Below, one piece after another: positions 11,076 to 24,655 of a DNA stretch of 64,000 nucleotides. Made by a program: the position numbers and the translations under genes. Below the pieces are notes generated by a model, which searched no databases, was not told the DNA's origin, and saw only the letters and a program-made list of their open reading frames with translations. Every line of letters begins with the position of its first letter. Positions within the stretch are counted from its first letter, which is position 1. Origin of the DNA: Nageia nagi (Eukaryota; Pinophyta); assembly GCA_050084985.1 (NCBI GenBank), contig JBITNC010000001.1, forward strand, positions 94,860,001 to 94,924,000, in the 5' to 3' direction.

Positions 11076-12950
11076 TGTATATGCCATATTTTTATTTTTT
11101 TTCCCATGTTGATGGATAAATGTCAATTATTTATATGATTGCTAACTTTGTGTAATCCATTGTTTTGTAGATTCATGGATTATACCCCTCATGCCACAAT
11201 TTGGAGCTTCATACCTATGATGAAATATATGAGCTGAGATTCCACCTTATTTTGGATTGGTTCTTGGGAACATTAGCAATAACATTATGATTTAGAATTA
11301 TAGTCCCTGATTGGATTAATGGAGAGTGTTTGAACATACTATCCAACTTAGGGTTATAAATATAATATTTCAACTAGTAGTAGGTTAACACAATTATAAT
11401 AGTTTTTAGGTAACTAAGATAGATAAATAAATAGGTAGTTATATTATATATTACATAATAATTATATAAATAATTTAATATATTCAATAATATATTATTT
11501 ATTATTAAATGATATATTAGGTAGATTGTGTCACCTAGTTGACTTGAATCAAACTAGGGGAGTTAGCATTTAACTCCTTGTTAATAGCATATGGTGGGCA
11601 TGTGATGGAATGTGGCATCCATGTGGTGGTTTATGGTATATGTGTGGTGGAAAATGGTATGAAAAGTGGCATATTTTTGTAGTAGTGGCATAGTTAACTA
11701 GCTATACATGAGACACTTATCTCATGCATTCCTAGTGGTGACTTGGTATTCTAATAAATGAATTTCCAATCTAATTAAAAGATGGGAATTCATCCATGGG
11801 AATTTTACTTCCAATTACTCACTTGTGTTATTTAGTTTTGTATTATTTTTGCATATGATATTCTTCTCATATACAACTTATATTTTGAAGAATTTATAAC
11901 AAAGTTTGGTGCAAATAAGATCTACATTGTACTACATTATAGAAAGAGGAATAAATTTTGGAGATCTCTCATCAGGTCATTGATGTTTCCCTTTAGGGTT
12001 TACCACATTATATATTATGCTCAACACTTGTGGTTTGTTATTATTCTCTCAAATTATTATTTTAACCAGGGTTTCATATTATTACCTTCATTTAGTGCAT
12101 GTAATATTACTTTCATAATATTGTTGTTTTCTTTTTACACATTCATGTATAGGGCCCTAACTTCTATAAAATGAGTATATTGAATTCCCAATTTTTCAAC
12201 AAAAGATAGGAGGGGTTTCCCATCATCATTCTTGATAACCACTCCTACCTTTGAGTCCCTAGGGTTTCCTTTTCAATCTCAATATCGATTTATCCATCCC
12301 AGGAAAGGAGGCATCCATCATACTAGAGATTTATTCATCTTCAACTCTATAGTTGAGACCTCTTTTTTGGGAAATCCCCACTCAAATAGTATTATTATTA
12401 CTTATTAATGGTTCACATTAATAAATAATACTTGTATAATTATTATTTGAATATTACTCTTATGAACATAACTAATCATCTGCTTATTTCTTGTCACCTT
12501 GTAGGTGAGATCAAACAAACACAATCATTAGTTAAAGTTTAATTAATAGCATAAGACACTAGTTAACATAGGGTTTCAAGGTTCTAATTAGATGAATACA
12601 AATCTCCTATCCTATTATATGTAATCTATGCATATAAAACATCACATGAAATCCACATAATTTAATTTCTTTGGCAAGTTATCGAGGTAAAGTCCATTAA
12701 TTCCCTCTCTTAACTTTCTTATATCTAGTTTTCATTCCATGTTGATTTGAGAAAACCTACAACTATAATACTATAAGAGAATATCAAATCCTTTCAAGTA
12801 AGATCATGAACAAACTTTATCATGATAATAAAAGGTATTCAAATAACATTATGTCTTGATACTACTCATCATAAACAAAGTGTCAAAAGGAATGAACTCA
12901 TAAGGGGTCCCATCAAAGAGGGTTATTACATTTTTTCTTCACTTTCAACA
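11076..12950. other. Intergenic sequence, nothing recognised
   Basis: AT-rich DNA (very AT-rich at 11,380-11,520) with no supported gene. Open stretches such as 11,980-12,174 have no recognisable motif. Confidence 0.4.
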
Positions 12951-12959
12951 AATTTAGAA

Positions 12960-14800
12960 CTTGTTTCCTCAACTATTTGGTTCCACTAGTTGGATTTTAT
13001 GGTAGTTAGATACCATTTGTATAATGACCTCCTTCCTTAGAGACATGAGTAAACAAGTTGCTAAGTTTAAATGACAAATATAATACTATCCTTAAGAAAG
13101 AAATAATGCAAGTCATTAAGCAAATCAAAGCATGTTACTTCAATTTAGATTTATAATAGCACTTAGCCAAATTCCACCATCAATTCATGATGGTAAAATA
13201 CTATAATGTTCAAGGAGTCTAAATTAAAGTTAGACTAGATTAGTTCAAAATTGGTGATAGATTCTCTAAGAAGTTTTTTCTCCATATTAGACCCTATCAT
13301 AATACTACTTGCATCAAAATCATTCAAGAGATAGGGGATAAGATTATTGAACTATCAATTATTATTTGGGCATTTACCAAGTACTACAAGTAAGTATTTA
13401 CCTCTAAAGAGTCTTCTCTTTAGGATTACCTTATGCTTGTTCCTTGCTACCTCTCTTAGTGTTAAGGAGTTGCCTATGGTAGACCTTTATCTCTTAAAGA
13501 TTTGCATGAGGTCCTTTTCTAGATGGCTACTGGAAAGTATCCTAGGCATGATGGCTTGCCTTGTAAGTTTTATAAATCCTTATGGAGAATTGTTGGCATT
13601 GATTAGCTTATGGTTTATTAAGAAGCTTTATATTCAAGCACTCTTCACCTAGATATTAACCAAGGGAACATCAAGTTTATTCCCAAATTTGGTGATCCTA
13701 AACTACTTTCTAACTAGTGTCTAGTCACCCTCCTATTTATTTCATATAAGATTATTGTTGAAGCTTTAGCCTTGTGACTTTGCCACTTGCTTTCTAAAAT
13801 TATTATACCAAAACAAATAGGTTTTATTAGAAGTAAGTATATTTTTGATAATATCTTGGTGGCTCGAAAGAGGATAAAAATAGGCTAAAAAATATAATTA
13901 GTTCACCATCTTTCTCAAAATCGACTTTGAGAAAGTTTAGGATCATATTAAATGGTATCTTATTTTAGCCATGCTCTAGCTATAGGATTTAGCTCTAGAT
14001 TTGCATCCATGGTAAATATGCTCTTCCTTGACAATAAAAAAATGGTCATGATTAACAAACCACAGTTTGAAGCCATTAACATTTTTTCAATCAATTTAGT
14101 AAAGATGTTCTCGAGTCCCCTCTCTTTATGTTATTATTGTTGAAGGGTTTGTATATCTCTTTGCCTATCATGCCAAATTGGGCATTGTTAAAGGCACTCC
14201 CTCCCTAGTAGTAAATTGTAAATGCTCAATGGGTATTTTGTTGACGACTCTTCATCACATTAGTGGAAGATAAAGAGTGACTCAAATAGGCTATTAAGTG
14301 TTTAGATGTACATTTTGTATTACTTCTAGCTTGAACGTACAATGGAGGAAAATCTTTTTTTTTTTCAATTATTGCTTCCTTTCTCCCTTGGCCAGCTCAT
14401 TTTCAATGGAGATTTCAAAAGGGAGAATTCTTTCATTTCCTAGGCATTACCTTTGCTTTTCGAAGTTCCTCTTTGGATCTTTAAAACAATGTCACTTACA
14501 AAGTTAAAGCTAAGCTTGCTTATTCGACCACCAAGAACCTTTCACTTATAAGAAAGTTTTAGATATGCTCCAAAGTTTTAGCTACAACCCTTATTTATTA
14601 CTCCTTTTGTTAGATTCTCTCCATGGCTTGTTATAGGTTAGAGAAACTTCTAAAAGATTTTATTTGGGCCGATTCTCCCTTTGCTCTAGTTTCCATAAAG
14701 TAGCCTAGGAATACTATTGCTTAGCTAAAAAAATTAGAGGAATGGTCTCCTTAATTGTAAATAATAAGGCACAACTTTATGTACCAAGTGAAAAATGAAT
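12960..14800 (+). pseudogene. LINE (L1-type) reverse transcriptase remnant
   Basis: Plus-strand translation across shifting frames follows plant L1-type LINE RT. In order: GDRFSKKFF linker (about 13,250); LHEVLFQMATGKYPRHDGLP with CKFYKSLW (about 13,500-13,590); GNIKFIPKFGDP (about 13,665-13,700); LVTLLFISYKII; IPKQIGFIRSKYIFDNILVA (about 13,808-13,865); IDFEKV (about 13,920); NGYFVDDS (about 14,228-14,252), a variant of the catalytic xxDD box; and the RLEKLLKDFIWADSP region (about 14,640-14,680). Many stops and indels are present, so no product is expected. ORF1, endonuclease and a poly(A) tail were not identified. Confidence 0.8.
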
Positions 14801-15720
14801 GCATCAAAGGTGAGAAGGCATAGAAAGTGTTGGTGCATCTTTTGACATGAACTTTTCATTAATGATATAAACATCTCATATTTCATGCTAACCATCTTAG
14901 GTGTTCCTCTAGCTTATGTCTCTTGATTTCATGCTAAAAAATTCTTTAGAAGAGGTGCTTCCATAATTATCAACCTTTTCATCAAGGAAATAACATCCAA
15001 GGAGAGTATGTCAAGTCTATATTTAGGCTTTCATATACTAACCATGAAACTTATGAAGTAGTTTCTGAATATTTACTTGACTCCATGCTTGAAAAAGTTA
15101 CTATTTATTCTTAATACCAATGGTAAATAGACTAGAAGTGGTAAACAAAGACATCTCTCCCTAATCACAAAATAAGAATAAACTACAAGTAACTTTCATC
15201 TCATATTCTCATACTTTAAAAACTTAATACTTGTTAGAATCTTTCCTCCCATTAACATATTTAATATTATCATTTTCATACAACATGATCTCCTTACCCT
15301 AAACTCAAACATTCTTTGATTACAATTTACCCTATACCCTTAATAAACATCTTACCCATCTTTAAGTTTTTAACCCTAAAAGAATCTTCCCAAAAAATTT
15401 CATTCAATTTTATTAACATTGTAGAAAACCACTTAATTTTTTCATTGGTAATATTTTCATTTCTTTTTTGTTTATTTTGACATTACAGAAAAGTGCTGAT
15501 TTTTTTTTATTTGTTCCAACGTTTTTCTTCCATGGCGTCAAGTTTTTATGGTGACCCTCCTACTCTCTCTGTTACTTTTTGTAGAAGTCTGACCTTGTTC
15601 TTCAAAGGTGTCTTGCCATTCTAGGGCTTCATAGATCAACACGCATTTTACAGAAGTGATTTCGCTTTCCCTGCTGGCTCCATGTTTCCATTCCAACTCC
15701 CCTTTCGCCTATCAATTCAT
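14801..15720. other. Intergenic sequence upstream of the HAD gene
   Basis: Probably LINE 3' sequence up to about 15,000, then AT-rich DNA. From about 15,530 the base composition becomes more balanced, fitting the promoter region of the next gene. No coding feature is supported. Confidence 0.4.
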
Positions 15721-15726
15721 TCATCT

Positions 15727-15735
15727 CTATATATG
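15727..15735 (+). promoter_or_regulatory. Candidate TATA box of the HAD gene
   Basis: CTATATATG lies about 230 bp upstream of the proposed start codon, leaving room for a 5' untranslated region of about 200 nt. Assigned by position and motif only. Confidence 0.4.
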
Positions 15736-15956
15736 CAGTGCGCATATCCATTATTGGTGTCTTTGAGCTAGTTTGTTGTTCAGCGTTGTTAATTTTGTTC
15801 CTGCATCAATCTACTCGGCTTCTGATTGCGCAGGGGAAGTTCTTTGCTTTCAAGATTTTGGTTTTTTTATTGAGAGGAAGAGTGATATGGTGATGGGCAT
15901 GAATTAGATTTGAGTGAAAACTATGTGCAGGAGGTTCAGATTGAGTAATAATCGTA

Positions 15957-17843
15957 ATGGAGATGGACGACAGGCGCGTGGCAGACGACAAGCCTCGTTA
16001 CGAATGCCTTCTCTTCGGTAGGTACTAACAAATTTTGGTCCTTCAATCTAACTGTAAAGCACGTTACCCACAAGCGAATTTCTGAGTTGGGTGTTTTGCT
16101 TCTTTGTTTTTTGGGATCGGTTCTGCAGATCTTGATGAGACATTGTACCCATTAAATTCGGAGCTTGCGGAGGTATTCATCAAGAATATTGGAGGTACTG
16201 TTATGGCTGAAATTTTTTGGGTTTGAGAGATAAGGGTGTGCAATTTATCATTTTCAATTAATTCATGTGAAATGCATTACGGGTGTGGCAGATTATGTGG
16301 TGACAGGCTTGGTGTCGAGAAGAACAGAGCCACAGAATTTTGCAGAGAATTGTACAAGGATTACGGCACAGTCATGGCTGGACTGAAGGTTAGTATTCGC
16401 TCAGAAGTCTGCAGTGTGTTGTTTTAAGTTCTTGACAGAAAAGAGATTTGGTTTTGGATGCCAAGAATATATTGTAATGTAATCAACTAAGAAATGACAG
16501 AAACAGGAAATTTGGGGATTTTTCTTAGAATTGGCGTAATTTGGCATTGTCCCACATGTATAATTCTAATTTTGGGCAATAGCTATGTCATTTGTCTTCT
16601 ATTTTGTCGATTAGCCTATCTTTTTTATGGAATCCATCCAGGATTCACAGTTTTTTTTTTTTCTATTATGTTCTTCTGCATACCAATGACAGGGGATATA
16701 AATTTAAATAATCAAATATACAGTAACTTTCCCTTGCCTTCGTGTACTAAGCTAAAATTGAAGGGTTACATTGTTAGGTTCATTATAACGCTTGGATTGA
16801 GTTTTCTAATTGACATTGTTTTTTACAATTTTGTCTCTGGATCTTACAGGCAGTGGGCTATGAATTTGACAACGATGAGTATCACAGGTATGCTTAAAGT
16901 GTTGTGAGTGCTGGAATTTAAGATCACCTTGTTAGGTTCTCAAATTTTTTCAATTCAGATTCTTTATTTCATTACCTTCATTTGACGCAAATTGTTTGCT
17001 GTACAGTTTTGTTAATAAAGGATTGGCATATGAGAAACTTAAACCAGACCCGGTTCTGAAGAACTTGTTGCTAAGCATGCCTCAGAGGAAAATTGTGAGT
17101 TCATGGGGTTTATCGTGCTTGGATTTTTTGAAATCTAAAAAGCAATCTTAACTATTTATGAGTTTATTATGATATCAGATAATGCATGGCCTCTATTTAT
17201 TACAAGACACATTTATTTGAAAACTAAGTCTATATATCTCAACCTTTTCTAATGCGATACAGATATTTACAAATAGTGACAAAGTTCATGCTGCAAAGGT
17301 GCTTAGCATACTTGGGTTGGAAGACTGTTTTGAAAGTGTGATATGTTTTGAAACACTCAATTCTCAGCCAACAGGTTTTCGAAACAAGTAATGGCTTGGA
17401 TACTCCTGATGCTAAGCCCAAGACACCTATTATTTGCAAGCCATCAAAAGAGGCTATAGAGCAGGCTATCGGACTTGCCAATGCTGATCCACAGAGAACG
17501 GTATCTTTTGATCATTTTTCTTCCAACTTATACGATGACATTGTAATACCTCATTCAAGATTATTGAATTGTTATGTTTCTGCTGCAGATTTTCTTTGAT
17601 GATAGTCCCAGGAATATAACAGCAGGAAAGCGTGCAGGGCTGCACACTGTACTGGTAAGACCATTTCACCCTTACATGGTGAATTCCAAAAGCCATTAGT
17701 TTGTTCATGTACAGTTAATGCAACTAAAACTGATCTTAGTCTTTTAATATTGACAGGTTGGCACTCCAATTCGTACTGAAGGAGCAGACTTTGCACTCGA
17801 AAGCATTCACAATATTAAGGAAGCTTTGCCTGAAATTTGGTAA
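15957..17843 (+). pseudogene. HAD-superfamily phosphatase gene (pyrimidine 5'-nucleotidase/SDT1-like), two frame disruptions
   Basis: Eight exons with GT/AG borders: 15957-16017, 16129-16194, 16292-16388, 16850-16887, 17007-17094, 17263-17500, 17589-17654, 17757-17843. They encode a soluble HAD hydrolase of about 270 residues, the usual length for the plant SDT1-like group. Catalytic motifs are present: FDLDETLYPL (nucleophile Asp, across the exon 1/2 junction), IFTNSD (motif II, exon 6), ICKPS (motif III Lys, exon 6) and IFFDDS (motif IV acidic pair, exon 7). The C-terminus is FALESIHNIKEALPEIW. Exon 3 needs one extra base near 16,301 to join DYVV to RLGVEKN, and exon 6 has one base too many near 17,380 before ETSNGLDTP. 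As written, the reading stops early. It is either a recent pseudogene or a real gene with assembly errors. Substrate is inferred from family only. Confidence 0.85.
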
Positions 17844-19264
17844 GGAGGCAAAAGCTCAATAATGTTTTTATACACAAGAACATATTTAATTGAAACTTAT
17901 GAACTTCACAAGAATATTTTCCCTATTTCTGTGATGCTGGATAGGACATATTACTCGAGATAATATCCTTCTTGGTTGAAATAACATCAATTCTGGATCT
18001 GTTCAAAGTAATAATTGATTGATGAAATCAGCAAAATGAAATTTTCAGTGACATGAATGAATGAGTTTTTCACACAACAACATCAGTTGCATCGAAATTG
18101 GTTCAAATGCTATCTTACTTGTACTCTTAGGTAGTTCCATTCAGACATAACGAATATGCGTTCACAAATAAAATTAGCTTGAATCCCAATTTCTTTCTTG
18201 TATTGCTCATATGTGAGGAAAGGTATAACTGCTCGAATTTATTGTGATTATTATGACCAAATAAACTCAAGGCTGAAAATTAGTTGAGCTTCAAAACATC
18301 ATGTATAGTCTAGATTCTGATTTCATGATTGTAAAAGATTTGGATGTTTTGAACTAGTATAGATTTGAATTTGTATTTTATGATTGACATTATGTGTCCA
18401 GTGTCCTTTTGAATTACCATGGATGATAAAATTGTGATATTGTGTAATTTACCTGTTTGGATGAGTTTGAACTATTGATGTTATGAAGTCAAATTTGTTA
18501 AGGTCTATAATGGTTATGAGAGGACATCATCAATTGAATTCAGAAATAATGTAATCCACCATTTAAACCTATTGGTAGCATATTTGCATGAAAGGTTTTA
18601 AATTTAGTTTTGCATAAGTATGATGGTCTTATATGAATTCTGGGATATCTTAACTTAGAGAGATGTAATTTGATGTTATTTAGGAAGAGAATTAATATTG
18701 GATTAATCGTTGTTTGTACTTTTTAAAAAGTAAATAGGAATTTAGATAAATCTTATTAGTTTAGATATTTTAAAAATATATCTGCAAAAAGTTAAGAGGT
18801 ATCTATTTTTAGTTGTGATCATAAATAATTTTTTACATTACATAAATATTATTAAATAAAAATACAAAAAAAATTATAAATAAAGATACAATAAATATTA
18901 CAGAAAAATATTATTTATAATAAATATCACATAACAACAATTAAATACTAGATTTGATATACCTCCTTATATATAAAAAAAACGTTGAGAGATATCATTT
19001 CTTATGCATCTATCTTATTTCTTTGTATTTATTTTAATGTTAATATATTAATTTATTTTATTTAATGTTATATATTATTTGTTTTATATGTTATTTAATG
19101 TTATAAATATATTTTTGAAGTCGATTTTATTTTTAATAATAAAGTCAATTTATTTTTTTTAAATATTGAAGCCGACGTTTAACGGATGTACTCACATGCA
19201 ACAATTTGGTTCTCCATTCCACCCTCGTGCTGCAACTAGGGAACGCTTTTCAGTGTTAATTAAA
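17844..19264. other. HAD gene 3' flank and AT-rich intergenic DNA
   Basis: The first few hundred bases probably hold the 3' untranslated region. From about 18,720 to 19,170 the DNA is extremely AT-rich with long A and T runs. No gene is supported. Confidence 0.4.
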
Positions 19265-19480
19265 AAAAATTGTGAATTAATTTCCATTATCCATTTATAT
19301 AAGTTATAATCGTGGATGAATTTCAACTATTTGATTATTGCTAACGGACACACAAGTGACAAATGAGCTCAAAAAATTGTGAATTAATTTCCATCATCCA
19401 TTTATATAAGTTATAATTATGGATGAATTTCAACTATTCGATTATTGTTAACGAACACACAAATGACAAATGAACTCTCT
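19265..19480. repeat. Two-copy tandem duplication, 107-bp period
   Basis: TTGTGAATTAATTTCCAT begins at 19,270 and again at 19,377. The following sequence repeats with few changes (ATTTATATAAGTTATAAT, ATGGATGAATTTCAACTATT, AACACACAAATGACAAATGA). Non-coding. Confidence 0.85.
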
Positions 19481-20858
19481 ACCTCTCCTTTATTTGTAAT
19501 TGTAGAACGTTTCTTGATGGTAATTAAGAGATGATATTTATAAGTAGGTCTCCTTTTGGTATAAGATAGGTAATCCCAAATCTAAAGGTTGAATTAAATC
19601 TCAATCCTGGTTGAAATGCGTAAGAAGATGTATCAACTAGGTAATTAGGCACAACCCTCGCGAAGAGGCTTGGGTAGTCATGAGATCACAACTAGGTGAG
19701 TAGTTGTGACTATAGCATAACATAATAACTATAGTAGAGGAGATTGTGTGTAGATTTGGGAAAGGAATCTCCTTTAAGTGGTGTATGCTTGAGAGTAAAT
19801 CCAAAATTAGTGGGAAGTTGATCACTCTTATCAAATTGAGTTGTCATCTTCAATTATTATATTACTTATGTTGTGTATGCTTTAATGAAGCTTAAATGTT
19901 GAGTATCTTAGAAAATGTTTGGTGATGAATTTGATTCATAAAAAAATAATGTTCTTCCAACAATCGAGTTGGAAGGGGTGTTAGAGAATATGGAGTTATC
20001 ACTATAAAAAGTACTCAATTTATTAGTCCACTTTCCATAAATGAGTTGGTAATATTTTTTTAAGTAGAGAGTGACAACACCTACTTTGTTATGGTTATGT
20101 TTGATTATTGTTTTTTTTTTCACTTATATTCAAATAAGATTTTTTTAACTTACCATGTAGAGATGAGGAGACTCGAAGCTGCCCTTTATTCCCTAACTCC
20201 CTAAAATGAACAAACTAAAAAAACATAAAACAAAACACCCTTTTGTAGGGGACCTATACATCAACAAGATTTTTCTTATCCCCACCAATATAAGGATGAC
20301 AAAAAATGAATTTAAACCTTCCATGAAGTGTTTCGATTAATTAGATCAAAATCTTGTTATCATTTAATTTTAATTTAAAATAATTATAAACTTTACTCAA
20401 TTATTATTTAAATGATTGTAGACAATATATTGAAGGTCTAAACTCTATTATCACTTAATCATAATAATGTCAAAATAAAGATTATGAAGACCAAAAGTAT
20501 TTACAAGGTTTAAAAACTTGATTTTATTATGAATTTTTTAATGTAAAATATATTTTATTCATAAATAATATAATAAATTTATAATAAAAAAAGAGTGGTG
20601 GGAAAATACACATGCCCCTATGTAATCATATAATTGATGAGGCAAAATATTGTCCCCATTTTGACATAAGTTTCTTGCTAAAACATTGCATTTCTCATAC
20701 TTTCATAATAGTAATAATTGGTTTTATATGATTAATTAGTTTAACTAGATATAAGATTTGTATTTATTGCTTGTTAATATTTTTAAGTTTTATGAAATGT
20801 TTTAACAATTTTAATGCAAGTACTAATTTTTTTGTTGAGAAAAATAACCTTTTTAGGA
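19481..20858. other. Intergenic sequence, nothing recognised
   Basis: AT-rich, with no convincing gene or repeat boundary. Short open stretches at 19,637-19,834 and 19,908-20,123 on the minus strand show no family motif. Confidence 0.4.
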
Positions 20859-20859
20859 A

Positions 20860-21256
20860 ACCTCAGTGCATTGCCATAAACCATTACGTTGAGGTAACCT
20901 TAGTTCTTTATTAACAACTATGTTAGGGAACCTCAACTTAATATTTCAAAACAAGAAACACCAAGGAAACCTCATCACAAAAGTCCAAGAGGAATGCACT
21001 AAAGAGACCTCAATGTAATATTTCAGAGCAAGAAGTACCAAGGAAACCTCATCGCAACAATCCAAGAGGAATGCATTGAAGAGGTCCATCTCATCAGTCC
21101 AAGATGAATGTGTTAAAGAGACCTTAGTGCATCGTTCTAAAAAGAATGTGCTAAAGAGACTTCAACACAATGTTCTAATAAAAAAGTGTTAAAGAAGCCT
21201 TAGCGCACCATTCTAAGACAGACGTTGAAGAAACCTTATCGTAATGTTCTAAACAG
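20860..21256. repeat. Degenerate short tandem repeats
   Basis: Repeated variants of AAAGAGACCTCA, ATGTTCTAA/ATATTTCA and AAGAGGAATGC(A/T) recur about every 40 bp over roughly 400 bp. The element B 3' LTR begins exactly where the array ends (after AACAG at 21,252-21,256), so the array probably continued before that insertion or marks its target. Confidence 0.6.
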
Positions 21257-22387
21257 TGTAATGTACCTTTCTAGGGCTCATGCAAAATAAGCACAAATAT
21301 TTATCTTTAATTCCACATTCATTCACCTTTAACAGTAACTAAATTAGGTCTTTAATAACAATAAACCAGATTTGATATATAACAAAAATAATGCTCTTTA
21401 TATTATGTAAAATCATCCAAACTAGGGCACAAACACAAATTTATTATGTAATAGAAAGATGCATCCAAACACCTTAATTCTCATGCATTCCCATTCATGA
21501 ACATTGATAATAGTACAACAATAGTGAAAGAATATTCATTCACACATCAAATCAATATGAGAGCCAAAATATCATATATAATAACCAAGAATTAAATACA
21601 GGTCTGTAACAAGTTCTAGCGCATTGCCCAAGATTCCCAAAATGCACAACAAGATTTCCAAAGGTTGACACAATACTCCTAGTGCTTAAGAGAGTTGGAG
21701 CAAGGCTCCCAAGGTATCCCAAAGGTTGGTGCAAGTGTTATAATGGCTCCCAAGTATGGCACAAGCTCTCATAAGTAGATAATAGAGAATTTATCACTTC
21801 TAGGTTAAGGAGCAGCCCTAGACCATATAAGGAAGATAAGGGAGCAACCCAACTCTGAAAGATCAAATATCAAATGCATAATAATCATATATTTAATTAA
21901 GGTATTCACTTTGCTTTTATAGTGAGCTAGGAAAGGTTCAATTATAAATTATTATTGGCTGACCTAATTTAGGAATAATATAACTCCTAATTGACAAATG
22001 ACTCCTCCTAAGCTAAACGTTGGGCAATTAAGGAATAATTACAAAACATGGTCCAGTTTGATTATAAAATAAAAAAGACTCCTACTTTAAATAAAATTCA
22101 CTCTTAATACCTCTCATAGGGAAAAACCATTAATTTTAAGTGTCACAAATGATATTAAATAAAATATTAATAAAGTGGGTCCCGCACACATGATAGTAGA
22201 AATTAGCTTTAAGGGAAAATCTTCAAAAGTCCATAACTCCCTCGTTTCTTGACGAAACCATGTCCTGTGACCTATCAAAATGATTGGCAGGAGATTCTCT
22301 ATCCATTTCAAAATACAAATCAATAATCCATGGATTATGAAGAAATTTATACCTTCTATAAGGTTTCTCCAAATTTGGGACATTACA
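21257..22387 (-). repeat. 3' LTR of element B
   Basis: 1,131 bp with perfect 8-bp inverted termini (TGTAATGT/ACATTACA). It matches 34,022-34,486 and, more weakly, 1107-1850. Confidence 0.85.
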
Positions 22388-23488
22388 AGTTTGCCCTCCT
22401 CGCATTACTTGTCCTCAAGCAATGACAACATACATCTTGAATTCATCAATATGAATCCAACTATAATGATACAAATGGATTTCAAAGAATGCCCATTATG
22501 TTGTTATTCCATTACTTTGACTAAGGATTCATCATATCAAGCCAGTGCCTTCTTCTCCCAAGTTTCCATAATGTTAAGAATAGGTGTGAGTGTAGAGAAT
22601 ATCATCAATGATATACCAAAACTCTCAAGTATTATGTCTTAATACTAAACATCAATGGTAAGAGAATATGTAGGGACAATGTACCATCTAATCTTCTCAA
22701 GGATACCCCCAAACTATCCAAATTATTCCAATATATTTAAAATGAAAGTGGACGAGTCTAGTCCTACATAAAGTAGATTTGATCCTTCACCAATAGTAAC
22801 GATAAATGACTATCCAAACAACCCTACATCATCCCAACTTAGTCCTTTATTAATTTCCAATGTTATGTTATGGTATAATTGGAGCAATTCATCAATGGCA
22901 TGAAATAAATTAATGAAAAATAGAATGAGATATGAGACATCAAATTCTAGTAATAATTGGACATCAGCCTCATTATTTTGCAACTCATGGGTGTAAATCT
23001 TTTTCTTTAATACAAACTCCATGCTACATGATATGAAAACCTTTTTTATTTTGCAAAATATAGTAAGGATTATAATGTAATGTACATCCATTGTTGTTAT
23101 ACTAATCAACTTATATGAAGTTAAATGTTATTTCTAAATCCATTTTACATGATAGAGCCGCACTTGGTAAACTAGATGAATCTAAAAAAGGCCTCAAATT
23201 TCTCAATGCTCCCTAATCTAACATCTTAGAAAATGCAACCCCAAACTTTAGTGAATAATTATTCCAAATTAGACCATTAACTTTCTTGAAAATAGTCCCA
23301 AATGTAAGGAAAGTAAACATACCAATAAATAGCTTAATCCCATCTACTAACCAAAAATTCCATGTCATGGCATTTATATAAGGGAACATAGATTTGTTGT
23401 TATAAAAATCAATATTGTTGTTATAAAAGACATAACTATTATCATAACTAATTTGTATAGTGTAATGGCTTATTTGTGTTCCCAAGTG
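22388..23488 (-). other. Element B internal region, 3' part
   Basis: Minus-strand open stretches at 23,485-23,213 and 23,109-22,810 contain hydrophobic and coiled-looking segments but no motif I recognise. Together with 31,253-34,008 they form the element's own coding remnant. Interrupted at 23,488 by copia-2. Confidence 0.5.
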
Positions 23489-23945
23489 TGTAGAAATTAA
23501 CCCTTTCTGAATTAACTTTTAATCTACCAAGATCTCAAGAAGGCACTTACAACATCAACACAATAGCACAATAACTCAAGCCAATCCCACAAATAACACA
23601 AGATATAAAGTGGTTCCTCCCTCCTTGGGAGTACATCCACTAACTAAGATCTTCTTGTTCTTAGGGGCCTCTCTTACAAAATCTCTTCTCTCACACACAC
23701 ACTCTAAACCTATAGCAAAGCTTGCATCACAATTATGTAACATTAGAGGGGAGCTTTTTTCTTTATTTATAAGAAGAAATCCACTCTATATTTAACCTAT
23801 TTTCTATTTTTAATCCTTTACCTATTTTTAAATGTATTTCTATTTATATTCCCTTAATGCTTTAAGGTATCTAATGATACTTTAAGCATTAAGTTAATTT
23901 ACATTAAATAAAAATATTATAAAATATTACATTACAAATTTTAAC
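23489..23945 (-). repeat. 3' LTR of copia-2
   Basis: 457 bp, starting TGTAGAAATTAA and ending TTTTAACA. The interior junction CTTCCCCTT (23,946-23,954) is the complement of an AAGGGGAAG polypurine tract. Confidence 0.85.
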
Positions 23946-24655
23946 ACTTCCCCTTAATGTAATATTGGGATAGAGCGTAGAGAAAAGAAGAAAGATAGAG
24001 TAAGAGAGAGTTCTCCTCCAAAGAGATATAAGTGGAGATGAGAACTTTTACATTTTTTAAAAATAAGCAAGATCTTAATTTGAGAGTCACTACAATACCA
24101 TTTGACAAAATGGTTTACAATACAATTATTAACTATAATTGGTTTCACTATAAAGTGTAGTCGATCAACACTTAGTTAACATGTGAGCCTCCATGAGTTT
24201 GCCCACCCGAAGTAAGTAACATACATTCTCAAGATGAAACCTGTAAGATACAAGCAGCTCATAAACAAGATGAGTTAGATGCATCATATAAACATTCATA
24301 TCAATCACAAGATAAATGAACTAAGCAATGCCATCCATAAATTGATTAATGATGCATTATAAGTCATCACGAAGATGCCAAGCCAATACTCATAATCATT
24401 TTATATATAAAAATATATGTGTTGATCAACAAAATAGCATATGGACATATGAGTTACTTACATATGGATAACCAAATAATGCCAACAAACATATACTAAT
24501 TCCTCACATAATGATAACAAAAAATTAAATGTACCATGAGTTCCTCACGCAGAGCAAATTAACCATGAAGGTGTACATTTAGATCAATACTATACAACAA
24601 AAATAACCTCCTAGGGATGAAGTTGTTATCACAAACATGAATTCAATATAGAAAT

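Noticed and set aside
11980-12174. Short hydrophobic ORF that could encode a membrane peptide
   Set aside because: Phe/Ile/Tyr-rich translation of AT-rich DNA, no upstream promoter or homologue evident.
22280-22642. 120-codon plus-strand frame across the element B LTR end
   Set aside because: Spans the LTR/internal boundary in antisense to the element; no family features.
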